The notes beneath the pieces are model-generated. The model had not been told where the DNA came from. It was given only the letters and a program-made list of their open reading frames with translations, and did not search any database. A stretch of 48,052 nt of DNA. It comes from Acidobacteriota bacterium. GTDB taxonomy: Bacteria > Acidobacteriota > Vicinamibacteria > Vicinamibacterales > UBA2999. Shown piece by piece: positions 18,031 through 26,187 of this stretch; within the stretch, counting starts at the first letter, position 1; each line of letters starts with the position of its first letter. The stretch spans positions 1 to 48,052 of the forward strand of contig JAQBVV010000007.1 in assembly GCA_027622905.1 (NCBI GenBank), written 5' to 3'. Position numbers and translations under genes: made by a program.

Positions 18031-19566
18031 GTGACCGGTCTTCCGATCCTCTCCATCATGACGTGGGCGCCGTTCGTGGCGGCGCTCGTCATCATGTTCG
18101 CCGCGCGGCATCGGCCGCTGCTGGTGCGATGGGTGTCGCTGGCCGGCGCCACCGTGTCCTTGATCGCATCGCTGTGGATCTACTGGGCCTACGACTACGA
18201 CCTGGCCGGATTCCAGTTCCACGAGGAGATCGTGCTCGTGCCGTCGCTGGGAATCTCGTATCTCCTTGCGGTGGACGGCATCAGCGTGCTGATGTCGGTG
18301 CTGACCTCGATCATCATCTTCGCGGGTGTCTTCGCGTCGTGGACGGTGAAGGAGCGCAGCCAGGAGTTCTACGCGCTGCTGCTCATCCTGACAACCGGGG
18401 TGTACGGGGTCTTCGTCTCGCTCGACCTCTTCGTCTTCTTCCTGTTCTACGAGATCGCCGTGCTGCCGATGTATCTGCTCATCGGCATCTGGGGCTCATC
18501 GGGCGAAGTGCTGCCGCAGGGCATCTTCGGCTGGGCCATGGGCCGCACCGGCGTGGGCACCAAAGAGTACGCGGCGATGAAGCTCACGCTGTATCTGCTC
18601 TTCGGATCGGCGTTCATCCTCGTCGGCATCCTGGCGCTGTACGTCGCCGGCGGCTCGCAGTCGTTTTCGTTTCTCACCTTCGAAGCGATGCAGATCGCGC
18701 CAGCCCTGCAGACGTGGGTCTTCCTCGCCTTCTACGTCGGCTTCGGTATTCTCGCCGGCATCTGGCCACTGCATACCTGGTCGCCTGACGGCCATGCGTC
18801 GGCGCCGACGGCGGTCTCCATGCTCCACGCCGGCGTGCTGATGAAGCTCGGCGCGTACGGCGTCGTGCGTCTGGGCATCGGACTCCTTCCGGACGCGGCC
18901 GTGGAGTGGGCCTGGCTGGTCGGCACGATCGCCTGCATCAACATCGTCTACGGCGCGCTGAGCGCGATGGCGCAAAAGGATCTGAAGTACGTCATCGCCT
19001 ACTCGTCGGTGTCGCACATGGGCGTCGTGATGCTCGGCGCCGCGACGCTGACGGTCAACGGCCTGAACGGCTCGGTCTTCCAGATGTTCGCCCACGGGAT
19101 CATGACCGGCCTGTTCTTCGCACTGGTCGGCCTGGTGTACGAGAAGGCGCACTCCCGAGAGATCTTCAAGATGGGCGGCTTCGCGACGATGATGCCGGGC
19201 ATTGCCATCGCCTTCACGATCGGTGGCCTGTCGTCGCTCGGGTTGCCGGCGACCGCCGGTTTCGTGGCCGAGTTCCTGACCTTTCTCGGGACATGGAGCT
19301 CGGACTACCGCTGGTGGCTGTTCCCGGCGGTGATCGGCGCATTCCTGACCGCGATCTACGTGATGCGCGTCACGAAGCAGATCTTCTGGGGACCGAAGAG
19401 CAACGACCCACGCTTTCAGCTCTTGCCGGACGCGCAGGGCACGGAATGGGCGGCCCTTGGCATCCTGGTGTTCGTCCTGATCCTCTTTGGTCTGGTACCG
19501 GGCCTGGCAATCGGCCCGATTGACACGGCCACGGGGCCACTCCTGTTGAGGCTGACGGGCCAATGA
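18031..19566 (+). CDS. nuoM: NADH-quinone oxidoreductase subunit M
   Basis: 511 residues with GTG start ten bases after nuoL. Antiporter-like membrane pump. Seen are FVFFLFYEIAVLPMYLLIG (pump Glu), GIWPLHTWSPDGHASAPTA, AGVLMKLGAYGVVR and KDLKYVIAYSSVSHMGVVM, followed by GLSSLGLPATAGFVAEFL. The stop overlaps nuoN by four bases. Confidence 0.95.
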   Translation: MTGLPILSIMTWAPFVAALVIMFAARHRPLLVRWVSLAGATVSLIASLWIYWAYDYDLAGFQFHEEIVLVPSLGISYLLAVDGISVLMSVLTSIIIFAGVFASWTVKERSQEFYALLLILTTGVYGVFVSLDLFVFFLFYEIAVLPMYLLIGIWGSSGEVLPQGIFGWAMGRTGVGTKEYAAMKLTLYLLFGSAFILVGILALYVAGGSQSFSFLTFEAMQIAPALQTWVFLAFYVGFGILAGIWPLHTWSPDGHASAPTAVSMLHAGVLMKLGAYGVVRLGIGLLPDAAVEWAWLVGTIACINIVYGALSAMAQKDLKYVIAYSSVSHMGVVMLGAATLTVNGLNGSVFQMFAHGIMTGLFFALVGLVYEKAHSREIFKMGGFATMMPGIAIAFTIGGLSSLGLPATAGFVAEFLTFLGTWSSDYRWWLFPAVIGAFLTAIYVMRVTKQIFWGPKSNDPRFQLLPDAQGTEWAALGILVFVLILFGLVPGLAIGPIDTATGPLLLRLTGQ

Positions 19567-21023
19567 CGTTCTCGCCCGGTATGCCGCTCGTCGTCGAGGT
19601 CGCGCTGTTCGCGCTTGCGGTCATCGTGCTGCTTGCGGGGATCATCCGTCCGACCCCTCGTGGGTACGCCGATGCAGACGCGCCCAGCGCACCAGCAGGC
19701 ACGACCGTCGGGTGGGTCACGCTGGTGGGCCTGCTCGCGATCTTCGGCCTGACGTTTCTGGCGACCGAGGGCGAGTCGCTGTTGCGCGGTGCCTTCGTCC
19801 AGGATGGCCTGGCGATCTTCGCCAAGCGGCTCTTTCTCGGATCGGCGGCCTTGAGCGTCCTGGGCTCGCTGACCATCAGGCACGACGCCTTCACCCGACG
19901 GGCGAGCGAGTATCACTTCGCGCTCGTCGTCTCCGTGCTGGGCATGTCGGTGCTGGCGTCCGCCCGGGAACTCATCCTGCTGTTCGTGGCGTTCGAGCTG
20001 ATGTCGATCCCGCTGTTCCTGCTCACGGGCTTCCTCAAGCGCGACGCCGTGGCTCCTGAAGCGGCGATGAAGTTCTTCCTCGTCGGCACGGCCTCCTCGG
20101 CCGTGATCGTCTACGGCATGTCGTTTGTTTACGGCGTGGCTGGAAGCACCTCGATGGACGCGATACCGGCCGCGATGGCGGGCGGCCATCCGCTCATGAT
20201 GCTGGGCATGGCGCTGCTGCTGGCCGGACTTGGATTCAAGATCGCCGCCTTCCCGTTTCACATGTGGGCGCCGGACACGTACGAGGCCGCCAACACGCCG
20301 TTTGTCGCCTGGCTCTCGGTGGCTCCGAAGGCCGCGGGCTTTGTCGCGATCATTCGCCTGTTTCTCGAAGGCGTGGGAGACGCGGCGCTGGTCTGGATTC
20401 CCGCGATCTCGGTGCTGGCCGGGATGACGATCGTCACCGGCAACTTCATGGCGATCCCGCAGCAGAACATCAAGCGGATGCTCGCCTACTCGGGCGTGGC
20501 GCACATCGGCTACATGCTGGTCGGGCTGGCCGCGCTGTCCAGCTCCGGCGTCGGCATGATGCTCTTCTATCTGGTGGCCTACGTGTTCGGCAACATGGGC
20601 GCGTTCCTGGTGGTCGAGGCGGTTGCGCAGTCGGAGCAGTCCAACGACATCGACGCCTACCGCGGCCTCCACCACCGCTCGCCGCTCCTGGCGCTGGCGA
20701 TGCTGATCTTCCTGCTGTCGCTTGGCGGGATTCCGTTTGTCGCCGGCTTCTGGGCCAAGCTCTACGTCTTCTGGGCCGCGATCGAACGCGGCCTCTACGG
20801 CCTCGTCTTCCTGGGCGCCGTGCTGACCGTCGTCGCGCTGTACTACTACCTCCAGGTGGCCCGGCAGATGTACATCGAAAAATCACAACACCCGAACCCC
20901 GTGCCGATCCCGACGCCGCTGGCCGCTGCGATCGTCGCGTGCCTCATCGGTGTCGTCGGCATGGGCGTCTACCCCGGACCGTGGGTCGCCATGGCCATGC
21001 GCATCGCCGACACGCTGTTCTAG
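19563..21023 (+). CDS. nuoN: NADH-quinone oxidoreductase subunit N
   Basis: 486 residues, third antiporter-like pump. Motifs are LFVAFELMSIPLFLLTGFLK, GFKIAAFPFHMWAPDTYEA and QQNIKRMLAYSGVAHIGYML, then SLGGIPFVAGFWAKLYVF. It ends the operon; directly after it begins a non-coding patch with toxin-antitoxin debris. With it the set is A, B, C, D, H, I, J, K, L, M, N: eleven subunits with no E, F or G. Confidence 0.95.
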   Translation: MTFSPGMPLVVEVALFALAVIVLLAGIIRPTPRGYADADAPSAPAGTTVGWVTLVGLLAIFGLTFLATEGESLLRGAFVQDGLAIFAKRLFLGSAALSVLGSLTIRHDAFTRRASEYHFALVVSVLGMSVLASARELILLFVAFELMSIPLFLLTGFLKRDAVAPEAAMKFFLVGTASSAVIVYGMSFVYGVAGSTSMDAIPAAMAGGHPLMMLGMALLLAGLGFKIAAFPFHMWAPDTYEAANTPFVAWLSVAPKAAGFVAIIRLFLEGVGDAALVWIPAISVLAGMTIVTGNFMAIPQQNIKRMLAYSGVAHIGYMLVGLAALSSSGVGMMLFYLVAYVFGNMGAFLVVEAVAQSEQSNDIDAYRGLHHRSPLLALAMLIFLLSLGGIPFVAGFWAKLYVFWAAIERGLYGLVFLGAVLTVVALYYYLQVARQMYIEKSQHPNPVPIPTPLAAAIVACLIGVVGMGVYPGPWVAMAMRIADTLF

Positions 21024-21034
21024 TGGCCGACCAG

Positions 21035-21170
21035 CTACGGCACCAACTGCCGCGGCAGTTGCTCATCGAGTAGTATGCGCACGGGCACTCACGGCTTCGT
21101 GAGCTGCTTCCAGCGAGGCGACCGCTTGCTCTCGCGACACCGTCGGAAACGAGTCGAGATCAACGGCACT
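21035..21170 (-). pseudogene. Relic of a DUF433/DUF5615-type toxin-antitoxin pair
   Basis: On the minus strand a frame ending at 21063 reads DLDSFPTVSREQAVASLEAA and on to a stop, which resembles the C-terminus of DUF433-type antitoxins. Overlapping it, a GTG at 21082 opens VRILLDEQLPRQLVP, which matches the first residues of DUF5615 PIN-like toxins, then hits TAG at 21035 just beside the nuoN stop. The antitoxin's N-terminal half is not recognisable upstream and the toxin stops after 15 residues, so both are remnants. A perfect 16-base palindrome at 21045-21060 lies in the toxin piece. Confidence 0.6.
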
Positions 21171-21399
21171 TGATCTCTCAATTGCACAGTGCCTTACCGC
21201 CTCACGGACGGAGGTTGTCGAGTTGAATAGCCCGTTCTGGATAGCACGGATACTTCCGTGCGCGTCGCTGGATATCCGAGCTTACTGAATCGCGCCGTCA
21301 CCGCCGCGCTGCCTGGACGCCGGAGGAGGGTGGGGTGGCGGCGATCACCACGCCACGCCAGACGTTCACCTCGGGCTGCTCGCTGGTAAGCGGCCGGCG
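21171..21399. other. Non-coding stretch downstream of the nuo operon
   Basis: No convincing gene. A perfect hairpin GCACGGA-tact-TCCGTGC at 21244-21261 is the only clear structure; it lacks a U-tract, so a role in ending the nuo transcript is possible but unproven. Confidence 0.4.
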
Positions 21400-22464
21400 T
21401 CAGCGACCCATCGCGGCGAGTCGCGCTCTGCCGCACTCGATCACGATGGACATCCACCGATCGAACCGCTCGGGGCTGTAGAGGTACGGGTTCGGCCCCG
21501 TCGGGTTGTTCCGAATGGTTTCCAGCAGTGCGAAATCATCCTGGAGACCGCCGGCGTGGAAGTTGATCGCCGCTTCGACCTTCAGCGGTCTCGCGAACTC
21601 CTCGAAGACGTGCTCGAACTGCTCGAGCGATGCCCGCGTCGGCATCTGCGTGGCGGCAAACGTCATCACCGTATGCGGCGTACCGTTCTGCGTGACCGGC
21701 ACGATCACCCCGAGCGACCCCGGTGTATGGCCAGGAAGATTGACGAGCGTCACCGTGGTGTCACCCAGTGTGAGCGTCTGGCCGTCAGCCGCGTCCATGT
21801 CTGGCGTCGCCAGCGGCCTGTCCGGTCGTGCTGCGGGCAGAATCAGCGCAGAGTCCAGAGGGGGCATGACCACCTTGGCTCCGTAGGTACGCTGGAGGTA
21901 CAACGCGCCCCCGGTGTGGTCGGACTGTCCCGGATGTCCGTGCCCGAGGATGATGTACTTGATCTGCGCCGGGTCGAGGCCCACCTTCTCCATGCTGGGC
22001 ACGATCACGTCGCGCGCCTCCTCGGTGCTGTTCAGCGTATCGAGCAGGATGATGCCGTCGCTGGTCGTGATCGCCCAGGCGTTCTGGGAACTCATCCCGA
22101 TGAAGTACATGTTGTCGAACACCCGCGTTGGTTCGATGGTGTAGTTCTCGATCGGGGGGAGCCCCGCCGCCTGCCTCGCCAACGCCAGGCGCAGCGGGCC
22201 GGTGGCGGTGCAGAAGCTCTCCGCTTGCGGGACAAGATCAGAGCCGGCCAGCGTCATCGCGGTGGCGACGCGACGCTGTGCCTCGGCCGACGCCACCCAT
22301 TGTTCCTGTGTCGGGACCGTCTGAGGCCCGCCACCCCGGCCGCCACGGCCCTGGGCATGGGCGGGTTCCTGTACGATGGCCGCCAGGCAGGCGCCAGCGA
22401 CTATTGCCGTTGCGGCGACGCCAAACCCGCGGCCACAGCGTGACATGTTCCAGCTCATCTTCAC
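21400..22464 (-). CDS. Secreted metallo-beta-lactamase-fold hydrolase
   Basis: 354 residues from the GTG at 22464, placed just after GGGAGGG; an ATG six bases later is equally possible. An N-terminal signal peptide (hydrophobic core ending near PAHAQG) suggests export. The fold is class B3-like: DGIILLDTLNS, a zinc motif H175-G-H-P-G-Q-S-D182-H183, GHTPGS and a late NFHAGG histidine. The normal motif is H-x-H-x-D-H; here three extra residues separate the second His from Asp-His. It may hydrolyse lactams, lactones or other esters; no substrate can be assigned. It stands alone between the TA relic and higBA. Confidence 0.82.
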   Translation of the reverse strand: MKMSWNMSRCGRGFGVAATAIVAGACLAAIVQEPAHAQGRGGRGGGPQTVPTQEQWVASAEAQRRVATAMTLAGSDLVPQAESFCTATGPLRLALARQAAGLPPIENYTIEPTRVFDNMYFIGMSSQNAWAITTSDGIILLDTLNSTEEARDVIVPSMEKVGLDPAQIKYIILGHGHPGQSDHTGGALYLQRTYGAKVVMPPLDSALILPAARPDRPLATPDMDAADGQTLTLGDTTVTLVNLPGHTPGSLGVIVPVTQNGTPHTVMTFAATQMPTRASLEQFEHVFEEFARPLKVEAAINFHAGGLQDDFALLETIRNNPTGPNPYLYSPERFDRWMSIVIECGRARLAAMGR

Positions 22465-22644
22465 GGTACCCTCCCCTTCTACGCCCACCTCTCCCACAAC
22501 TCGCGCATCCTAACACTCCGGGCGAGCCACTCCAATCGAGGGCCTGCGTAGACTCTTATGCCGCGACGAACTCCACAAGAAACGCTGTTGGTGTGTGGAG
22601 TTCCACGACCGTGCCGAGGTCGCCCCGACGCAGCCCTTGGTCCG

Positions 22645-22673
22645 TTGCTGCCTGTAACCACATGGGTTACACT
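22645..22673 (+). promoter_or_regulatory. higBA promoter with overlapping inverted-repeat operator
   Basis: TTGCTG and TACACT are separated by 17 bases, a fair sigma70-type promoter. Between and over them lies TGTAACC-acatg-GGTTACA (22653-22671), a perfect 7+7 inverted repeat that is the natural candidate for the HigA/HigBA binding site. The start of transcription would fall at or within a base or two of the GTG at 22681, so higB may be read from a leaderless message. Confidence 0.6.
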
Positions 22674-22680
22674 AATACGT

Positions 22681-22962
22681 GTGGCGATCAAGAGCTTTCG
22701 GCACAAAGGGCTCGAACGCTTCTTCGCCACCGGGAACAGGCGGGGCATCCAGGTGAAACACGCCGACCGCCTTCGGCTGATCCTGGGCCGCTTGAACGCA
22801 GCGGCTGACCCACGCGACCTGAGCCTGCCGGGCCTGGATCTGCACGAGCTACAGGGTGCCCGGAAGGGGACTTGGGCGGTGAAGGTGAGCGGCAACTGGA
22901 GGCTTACGTTCACGTTTGCCGACAAGGAGGCCGAACGCGTCGACTACGAGGACGATCACTGA
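22681..22962 (+). CDS. higB: HigB family mRNA interferase toxin
   Basis: 93 residues from the GTG at 22681; the open frame upstream carries no related sequence and contains the promoter. It fits the RelE-superfamily HigB/killer type: IKSFRHKGLERFFATG at the N-terminus, then LHELQGARKGTWAVKVSGNWRLTF and a terminal acidic DYEDDH. Such toxins cut mRNA at the ribosome. Toxin-first order with the antitoxin nine bases downstream is typical for higBA. Confidence 0.9.
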   Translation: MAIKSFRHKGLERFFATGNRRGIQVKHADRLRLILGRLNAAADPRDLSLPGLDLHELQGARKGTWAVKVSGNWRLTFTFADKEAERVDYEDDH

Positions 22963-22971
22963 GATCGAATC

Positions 22972-23322
22972 ATGAAAATGCACAACCCACCACACCCAGG
23001 TGAAGTACTGCTGGAACTGTGCCTGAAGCCGTTGGCACTGACGATCACGGAGACCGCCGCAGCGCTGGGGGTGAGTCGCAAGACGCTCTCAAGCATCCTG
23101 AATGGCCGTGGCGGGATTAGCCCGGAGATGGCGATACGGTTGTCGGTGGCCTTTGGCACGACCGCCGAGAGTTGGATGAATCAGCAAGTGCAGTACGACC
23201 TCTGGCATGCCGAGCGGAAGCGGAAGAAGCTCCGCGTCGCGAAGCTGTCTGCCGCCCGAGTGGGAACCGGACACCGGACGAGGGTGGCGCGGCGGGGGTC
23301 ATCACGAGCTGGTGTAGAGTAG
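22972..23322 (+). CDS. higA: HigA family antitoxin, XRE-type DNA-binding protein
   Basis: 116 residues. The N-terminus [19 protein letters not shown] is the HigA hallmark, followed by a helix-turn-helix ([20 protein letters not shown], about residues 25-45) and [18 protein letters not shown]. It neutralises HigB and represses the promoter through the inverted repeat at 22653. The family usually ends near residue 100; here a basic tail rich in Arg/Lys/Gly follows and may be a drifted extension. Two ATGs, at 22972 and 22978, are both usable. Confidence 0.9.
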   Translation: MKMHNPPHPGEVLLELCLKPLALTITETAAALGVSRKTLSSILNGRGGISPEMAIRLSVAFGTTAESWMNQQVQYDLWHAERKRKKLRVAKLSAARVGTGHRTRVARRGSSRAGVE

Positions 23323-23347
23323 GCGCCAGGCTCCTGGAGGACACATC

Positions 23348-24007
23348 ATGCGCTCGATCGCAGCCCTGTCGATTGTGTTGATTCTCTCTCTCGCGGCACC
23401 CGCCTTTGCGCAGGAATGGACCGAGTTCCGCAGCCTCGACGACGGCTTCACCCTCAATTTTCCTGGCCAGCCCGGCGTGGAGCAAACCACCTTCGTGTCC
23501 GAGTTCAACTACACGCTGCCGGCACGCGTGTACAGCGCCGAGCGTGGGCGTGAGCGTTATTCGATGACCGTCGTCGACTACAGCGGGATCGAGCAGATGG
23601 GTGAGGAGCGAGCCAGCGCGTGCCCGGCGGCTGCCGAGCCGTGCCACGGATCGCCCACCACCGGCCCGGGCTACTGGAGGATGGACATCGGGGGCGCCAT
23701 CGTTCACGCGACCTGGACGTATTTGCAGCGCGACGTCGAGCTCACCCACATGACGTGGACCTCGATGGATCTGGTCGAAGGGCAGCAGCTTCAGCTCACG
23801 AACAACGCCGACGAGTCACGGACGTTCGTCCATATTTCCATGCACATGCACAAGCTGTATCTGCTCGAAGGCACTGTGCCCGCCGGCTACCCCCCGCCCG
23901 GGCTGTTTCAGCAGTCGATGGGGTACGTGGACGCGGACGGCAACAGGGTTCGCTACCAGTACATGTACAACGACCGGTTTCCGCCACCGCCCCGGACCGG
24001 CCGGTAG
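23348..24007 (+). CDS. Secreted protein of unknown function, paralogue of 24053-24793
   Basis: 219 residues with a clear signal peptide cleaved after AFAQ. GGAGG seven bases before the ATG supports the start. The mature part contains DGFTLNFPGQPGVEQTTFV, RVYSAERGRERYSMTVVDY, LVEGQQLQLTN, ESRTFVHISMH and LYLLEGTVPAGYPPPGLFQQ. The same blocks recur in the gene lying tail-to-tail with it. I do not recognise a named family; the pattern is that of a small beta-rich periplasmic or secreted domain seen in acidobacteria. Cys pairs in the middle may form a disulfide. Confidence 0.8.
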   Translation: MRSIAALSIVLILSLAAPAFAQEWTEFRSLDDGFTLNFPGQPGVEQTTFVSEFNYTLPARVYSAERGRERYSMTVVDYSGIEQMGEERASACPAAAEPCHGSPTTGPGYWRMDIGGAIVHATWTYLQRDVELTHMTWTSMDLVEGQQLQLTNNADESRTFVHISMHMHKLYLLEGTVPAGYPPPGLFQQSMGYVDADGNRVRYQYMYNDRFPPPPRTGR

Positions 24008-24052
24008 GCGTGACAACCAGCACGCCTCGATCGCCCGACTACGGAGCCACCA

Positions 24053-24793
24053 TCATCTGACACCACCAACCGTGGCGCTCGCGCCCGCGGGGCCCGCTGC
24101 TCCTCCACGACCGCGGAGTGGCGGTGCCGGGTACGTTCCCAGACCGTGGAATTCGTTGGAGTAGATCGTTTCATAGCGAAGCCCGTTCCCGTCCTCATCG
24201 ACGAATCCCAGAGACTGTTGAAACAGACCCGGTTCCGGGTACCCCTTCGGGACGGTCCCCTCGGCAACGTAGAGATGGTTGTCGTGCATGAAGATCGACA
24301 CGAACGTACGGGATTCATCTGCGTTGGTCAGTTGCAGCGTCTGTCCCTCGACGAGATCCGTGAACGCCCACGTGTAGTCCGTCACCGTGGCATCCCGCTG
24401 AATGAACTTCAACGAGGCGTAGATGAGTGCGCCCCGTATGTCCTGAAACGCGTATCCGGGACCGATGACACCGAACAGGAGGCCCGCTGTCTGGCCCAGG
24501 CAGGTCTCGGCCCCAGGCAGACACGCCTGGCTTCTCTCCAGACCCTGCTGCTCGATGCCGTTGTAGTCGATCGCGGTCATCGAGTAGTGCTCACGACCCC
24601 GCGCGACGGTGTACACATTCGCCGGCAGGTTGTACCCCTGCTCCGACACCCACGTCGTCGCCGTCACGGTCGGCTCACCAGGAAAGTTGATCTTGAAGCC
24701 ATCCTCCGTGTTCACGTACAGGCTCCATTCCTGCGCGACGACGGATCCAGACAGCGACACGACCAAGACCATGACCAGCAGCGGTACGCGCAT
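24053..24793 (-). CDS. Secreted protein of unknown function, paralogue of 23348-24007
   Basis: 246 residues from the second of two adjacent ATGs, seven bases after GGAGG. Signal peptide with cleavage near VVAQ. The mature region mirrors its neighbour block by block: DGFKINFPGEPTVTATTWV, VYTVARGREHYSMTAIDY, LVEGQTLQLTN, DESRTFVSIFMH, LYVAEGTVPKGYPEPGLFQQ. It differs by an insertion after the Cys pair and a Gly/Ala/Pro-rich tail. The pair is convergent with about 45 bases between, indicating an inverted duplication. Function unknown. Confidence 0.8.
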   Translation of the reverse strand: MRVPLLVMVLVVSLSGSVVAQEWSLYVNTEDGFKINFPGEPTVTATTWVSEQGYNLPANVYTVARGREHYSMTAIDYNGIEQQGLERSQACLPGAETCLGQTAGLLFGVIGPGYAFQDIRGALIYASLKFIQRDATVTDYTWAFTDLVEGQTLQLTNADESRTFVSIFMHDNHLYVAEGTVPKGYPEPGLFQQSLGFVDEDGNGLRYETIYSNEFHGLGTYPAPPLRGRGGAAGPAGASATVGGVR

Positions 24794-24854
24794 CATCTTC
24801 CCTCCCACCAGCCGCCAACGATCCTCGATCGACGTTCCAGATCGCGCGGCGACG

Positions 24855-25850
24855 TCACGGCATGCGGAATGTCGTGATGTCCTTCGACATTCTGTCCATG
24901 CCGCAGCCATGGGCACCACCCATGACGTAGCCCACATTGTCGAGCGTCGTGCCGTACGCCGCGTGACGGCCGATCGGCATCGGCGACAGCATCGTCCACC
25001 TGTCGGTTGTCGGGTCGTACATCTCGGCATCGTTGAACGTCAGGCGCGCCTGGGGCTGAGGATCCTTGCACTCGCCGCCGGCATAGAACAGTCGCCCGTC
25101 GATGACGAACGACACGCCCGCGCTGCGCGCCACGTTCAATGGACCACCCACGCTCCAGGTGTTCGTCGCGGGATCGTAGATGTCATGTCTGGTCGTGTTA
25201 TCCACGGTCGCGCCGAAGCGTCCGCCAAACACATGCACCTTTCGATTCAGCGCGGCGATGCCCAGATGGTCGCGCGCGCCGGGGAGCGGCGCCAGCAGCG
25301 TCCAGGTATTGGTCACCGGGTCGTAGACCTCGTTGGTGTCCACGGTCTGCTGATCGGGATTGCGTCCACCGACCGCGTACACCTTGCCGTCCACGACGAC
25401 TGCTCCGGGCGCGCCGCGCGGAGCGGAAAGCGGCGCCAGCGCACGCCACGTGTCGGTGGCCGGATCGTATTCGTAGACGTTGGTCACCGCGCCGCCGTGC
25501 GCGCCGAACTGGAAGCCGCCAACGACGATGATCTTCCCGTTCACGACCGTCGAGCCGGCGTGTGACGTGACCTGCGGCATCAGCGCTGCCTCCCGCCATG
25601 TCCTGGTGACCGGGTCGTACTCCTGATTCAACGAGTTGGCGTTCACGCCGCGCATCTGACCGCCGATCACGTAGAGCTTTCCGCCCGCTGCCGCAAGTGT
25701 GATCTCGGACCGCTCGTATGGCATCGATCCAATCGATGTCCAGGTGCCCGCACCCTGGGCCGCACCCTGAGCCAGCGTCGGGATCGGCATCGAGCTGACG
25801 AGCAGGGCGAGGGACGCGCCAAGAACGAAACGCGCGCGAAAGAGAAGCAT
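24855..25850 (-). CDS. Secreted Kelch-repeat beta-propeller protein
   Basis: 331 residues from the ATG five bases after GGAGG; the longer frame to 25919 is not used. A signal peptide precedes five to six Kelch repeats, each with the GKLYVIGG / YDPVTRTW pattern (for example GKIIVVGG with YDPATDTWRALAPL, GKVYAVGG with YDPVTNTWTLLAPL). Kelch propellers bind proteins or sugars; no catalytic residues are evident. It lies upstream of the secreted paralogue on the same strand with about 60 bases between, so they may be co-transcribed. Confidence 0.9.
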   Translation of the reverse strand: MLLFRARFVLGASLALLVSSMPIPTLAQGAAQGAGTWTSIGSMPYERSEITLAAAGGKLYVIGGQMRGVNANSLNQEYDPVTRTWREAALMPQVTSHAGSTVVNGKIIVVGGFQFGAHGGAVTNVYEYDPATDTWRALAPLSAPRGAPGAVVVDGKVYAVGGRNPDQQTVDTNEVYDPVTNTWTLLAPLPGARDHLGIAALNRKVHVFGGRFGATVDNTTRHDIYDPATNTWSVGGPLNVARSAGVSFVIDGRLFYAGGECKDPQPQARLTFNDAEMYDPTTDRWTMLSPMPIGRHAAYGTTLDNVGYVMGGAHGCGMDRMSKDITTFRMP

Positions 25851-26187
25851 GTCAACCTCCAGGAGGGGTAAGAGGGACGGCGAGACATGGTTATACACCG
25901 ACTTCGATGCCACGGCCACACTTCCTCACACGACCGTCCGTGGTCTCGCGAGAGTGGTCAATTTCGCCTTTGCCCACATGGGCCTTCGGCAATTGGTCGC
26001 GCAGGCGATCTCATATCTGAACCGCTGCTCGCTGTTGGAGAGCCGTCGACGATCCAGAGGCATTACAAGATCGGTACCTCATTTACATTTTCGGCACTAC
26101 GGCCCACCGGAGTCTGCACAAGAACTGCCCGGTTCGGGAGGCGGAAGCTGACGACCCTGGCGGCATGAGACTTGCCAGCCGTGGTAC
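25851..26187. other. Divergent intergenic region between Kelch and GGDEF/EAL genes
   Basis: Less GC-rich than its surroundings. On the minus strand GTGTATAACC near 25890 could be a -10 for the Kelch gene. The nonamer GGCGGCATG occurs twice near the right end. No gene is supported. Confidence 0.35.

Noticed and set aside
19416-20675. Long open frame opposite nuoM/nuoN (419 codons)
   Set aside because: Rich in His, Arg, Gln and Glu, with no domain pattern; both overlapped genes are unmistakable.
21045-21060. Perfect 16-base palindrome AACTGCCGCGGCAGTT
   Set aside because: It has no loop and falls in the toxin-relic codons for QLPRQL; not treated as a terminator of nuo.
25849-26151. Plus-strand 100-codon frame upstream of the GGDEF/EAL gene
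   Set aside because: It overlaps the Kelch start, has no Shine-Dalgarno and no recognisable pattern.
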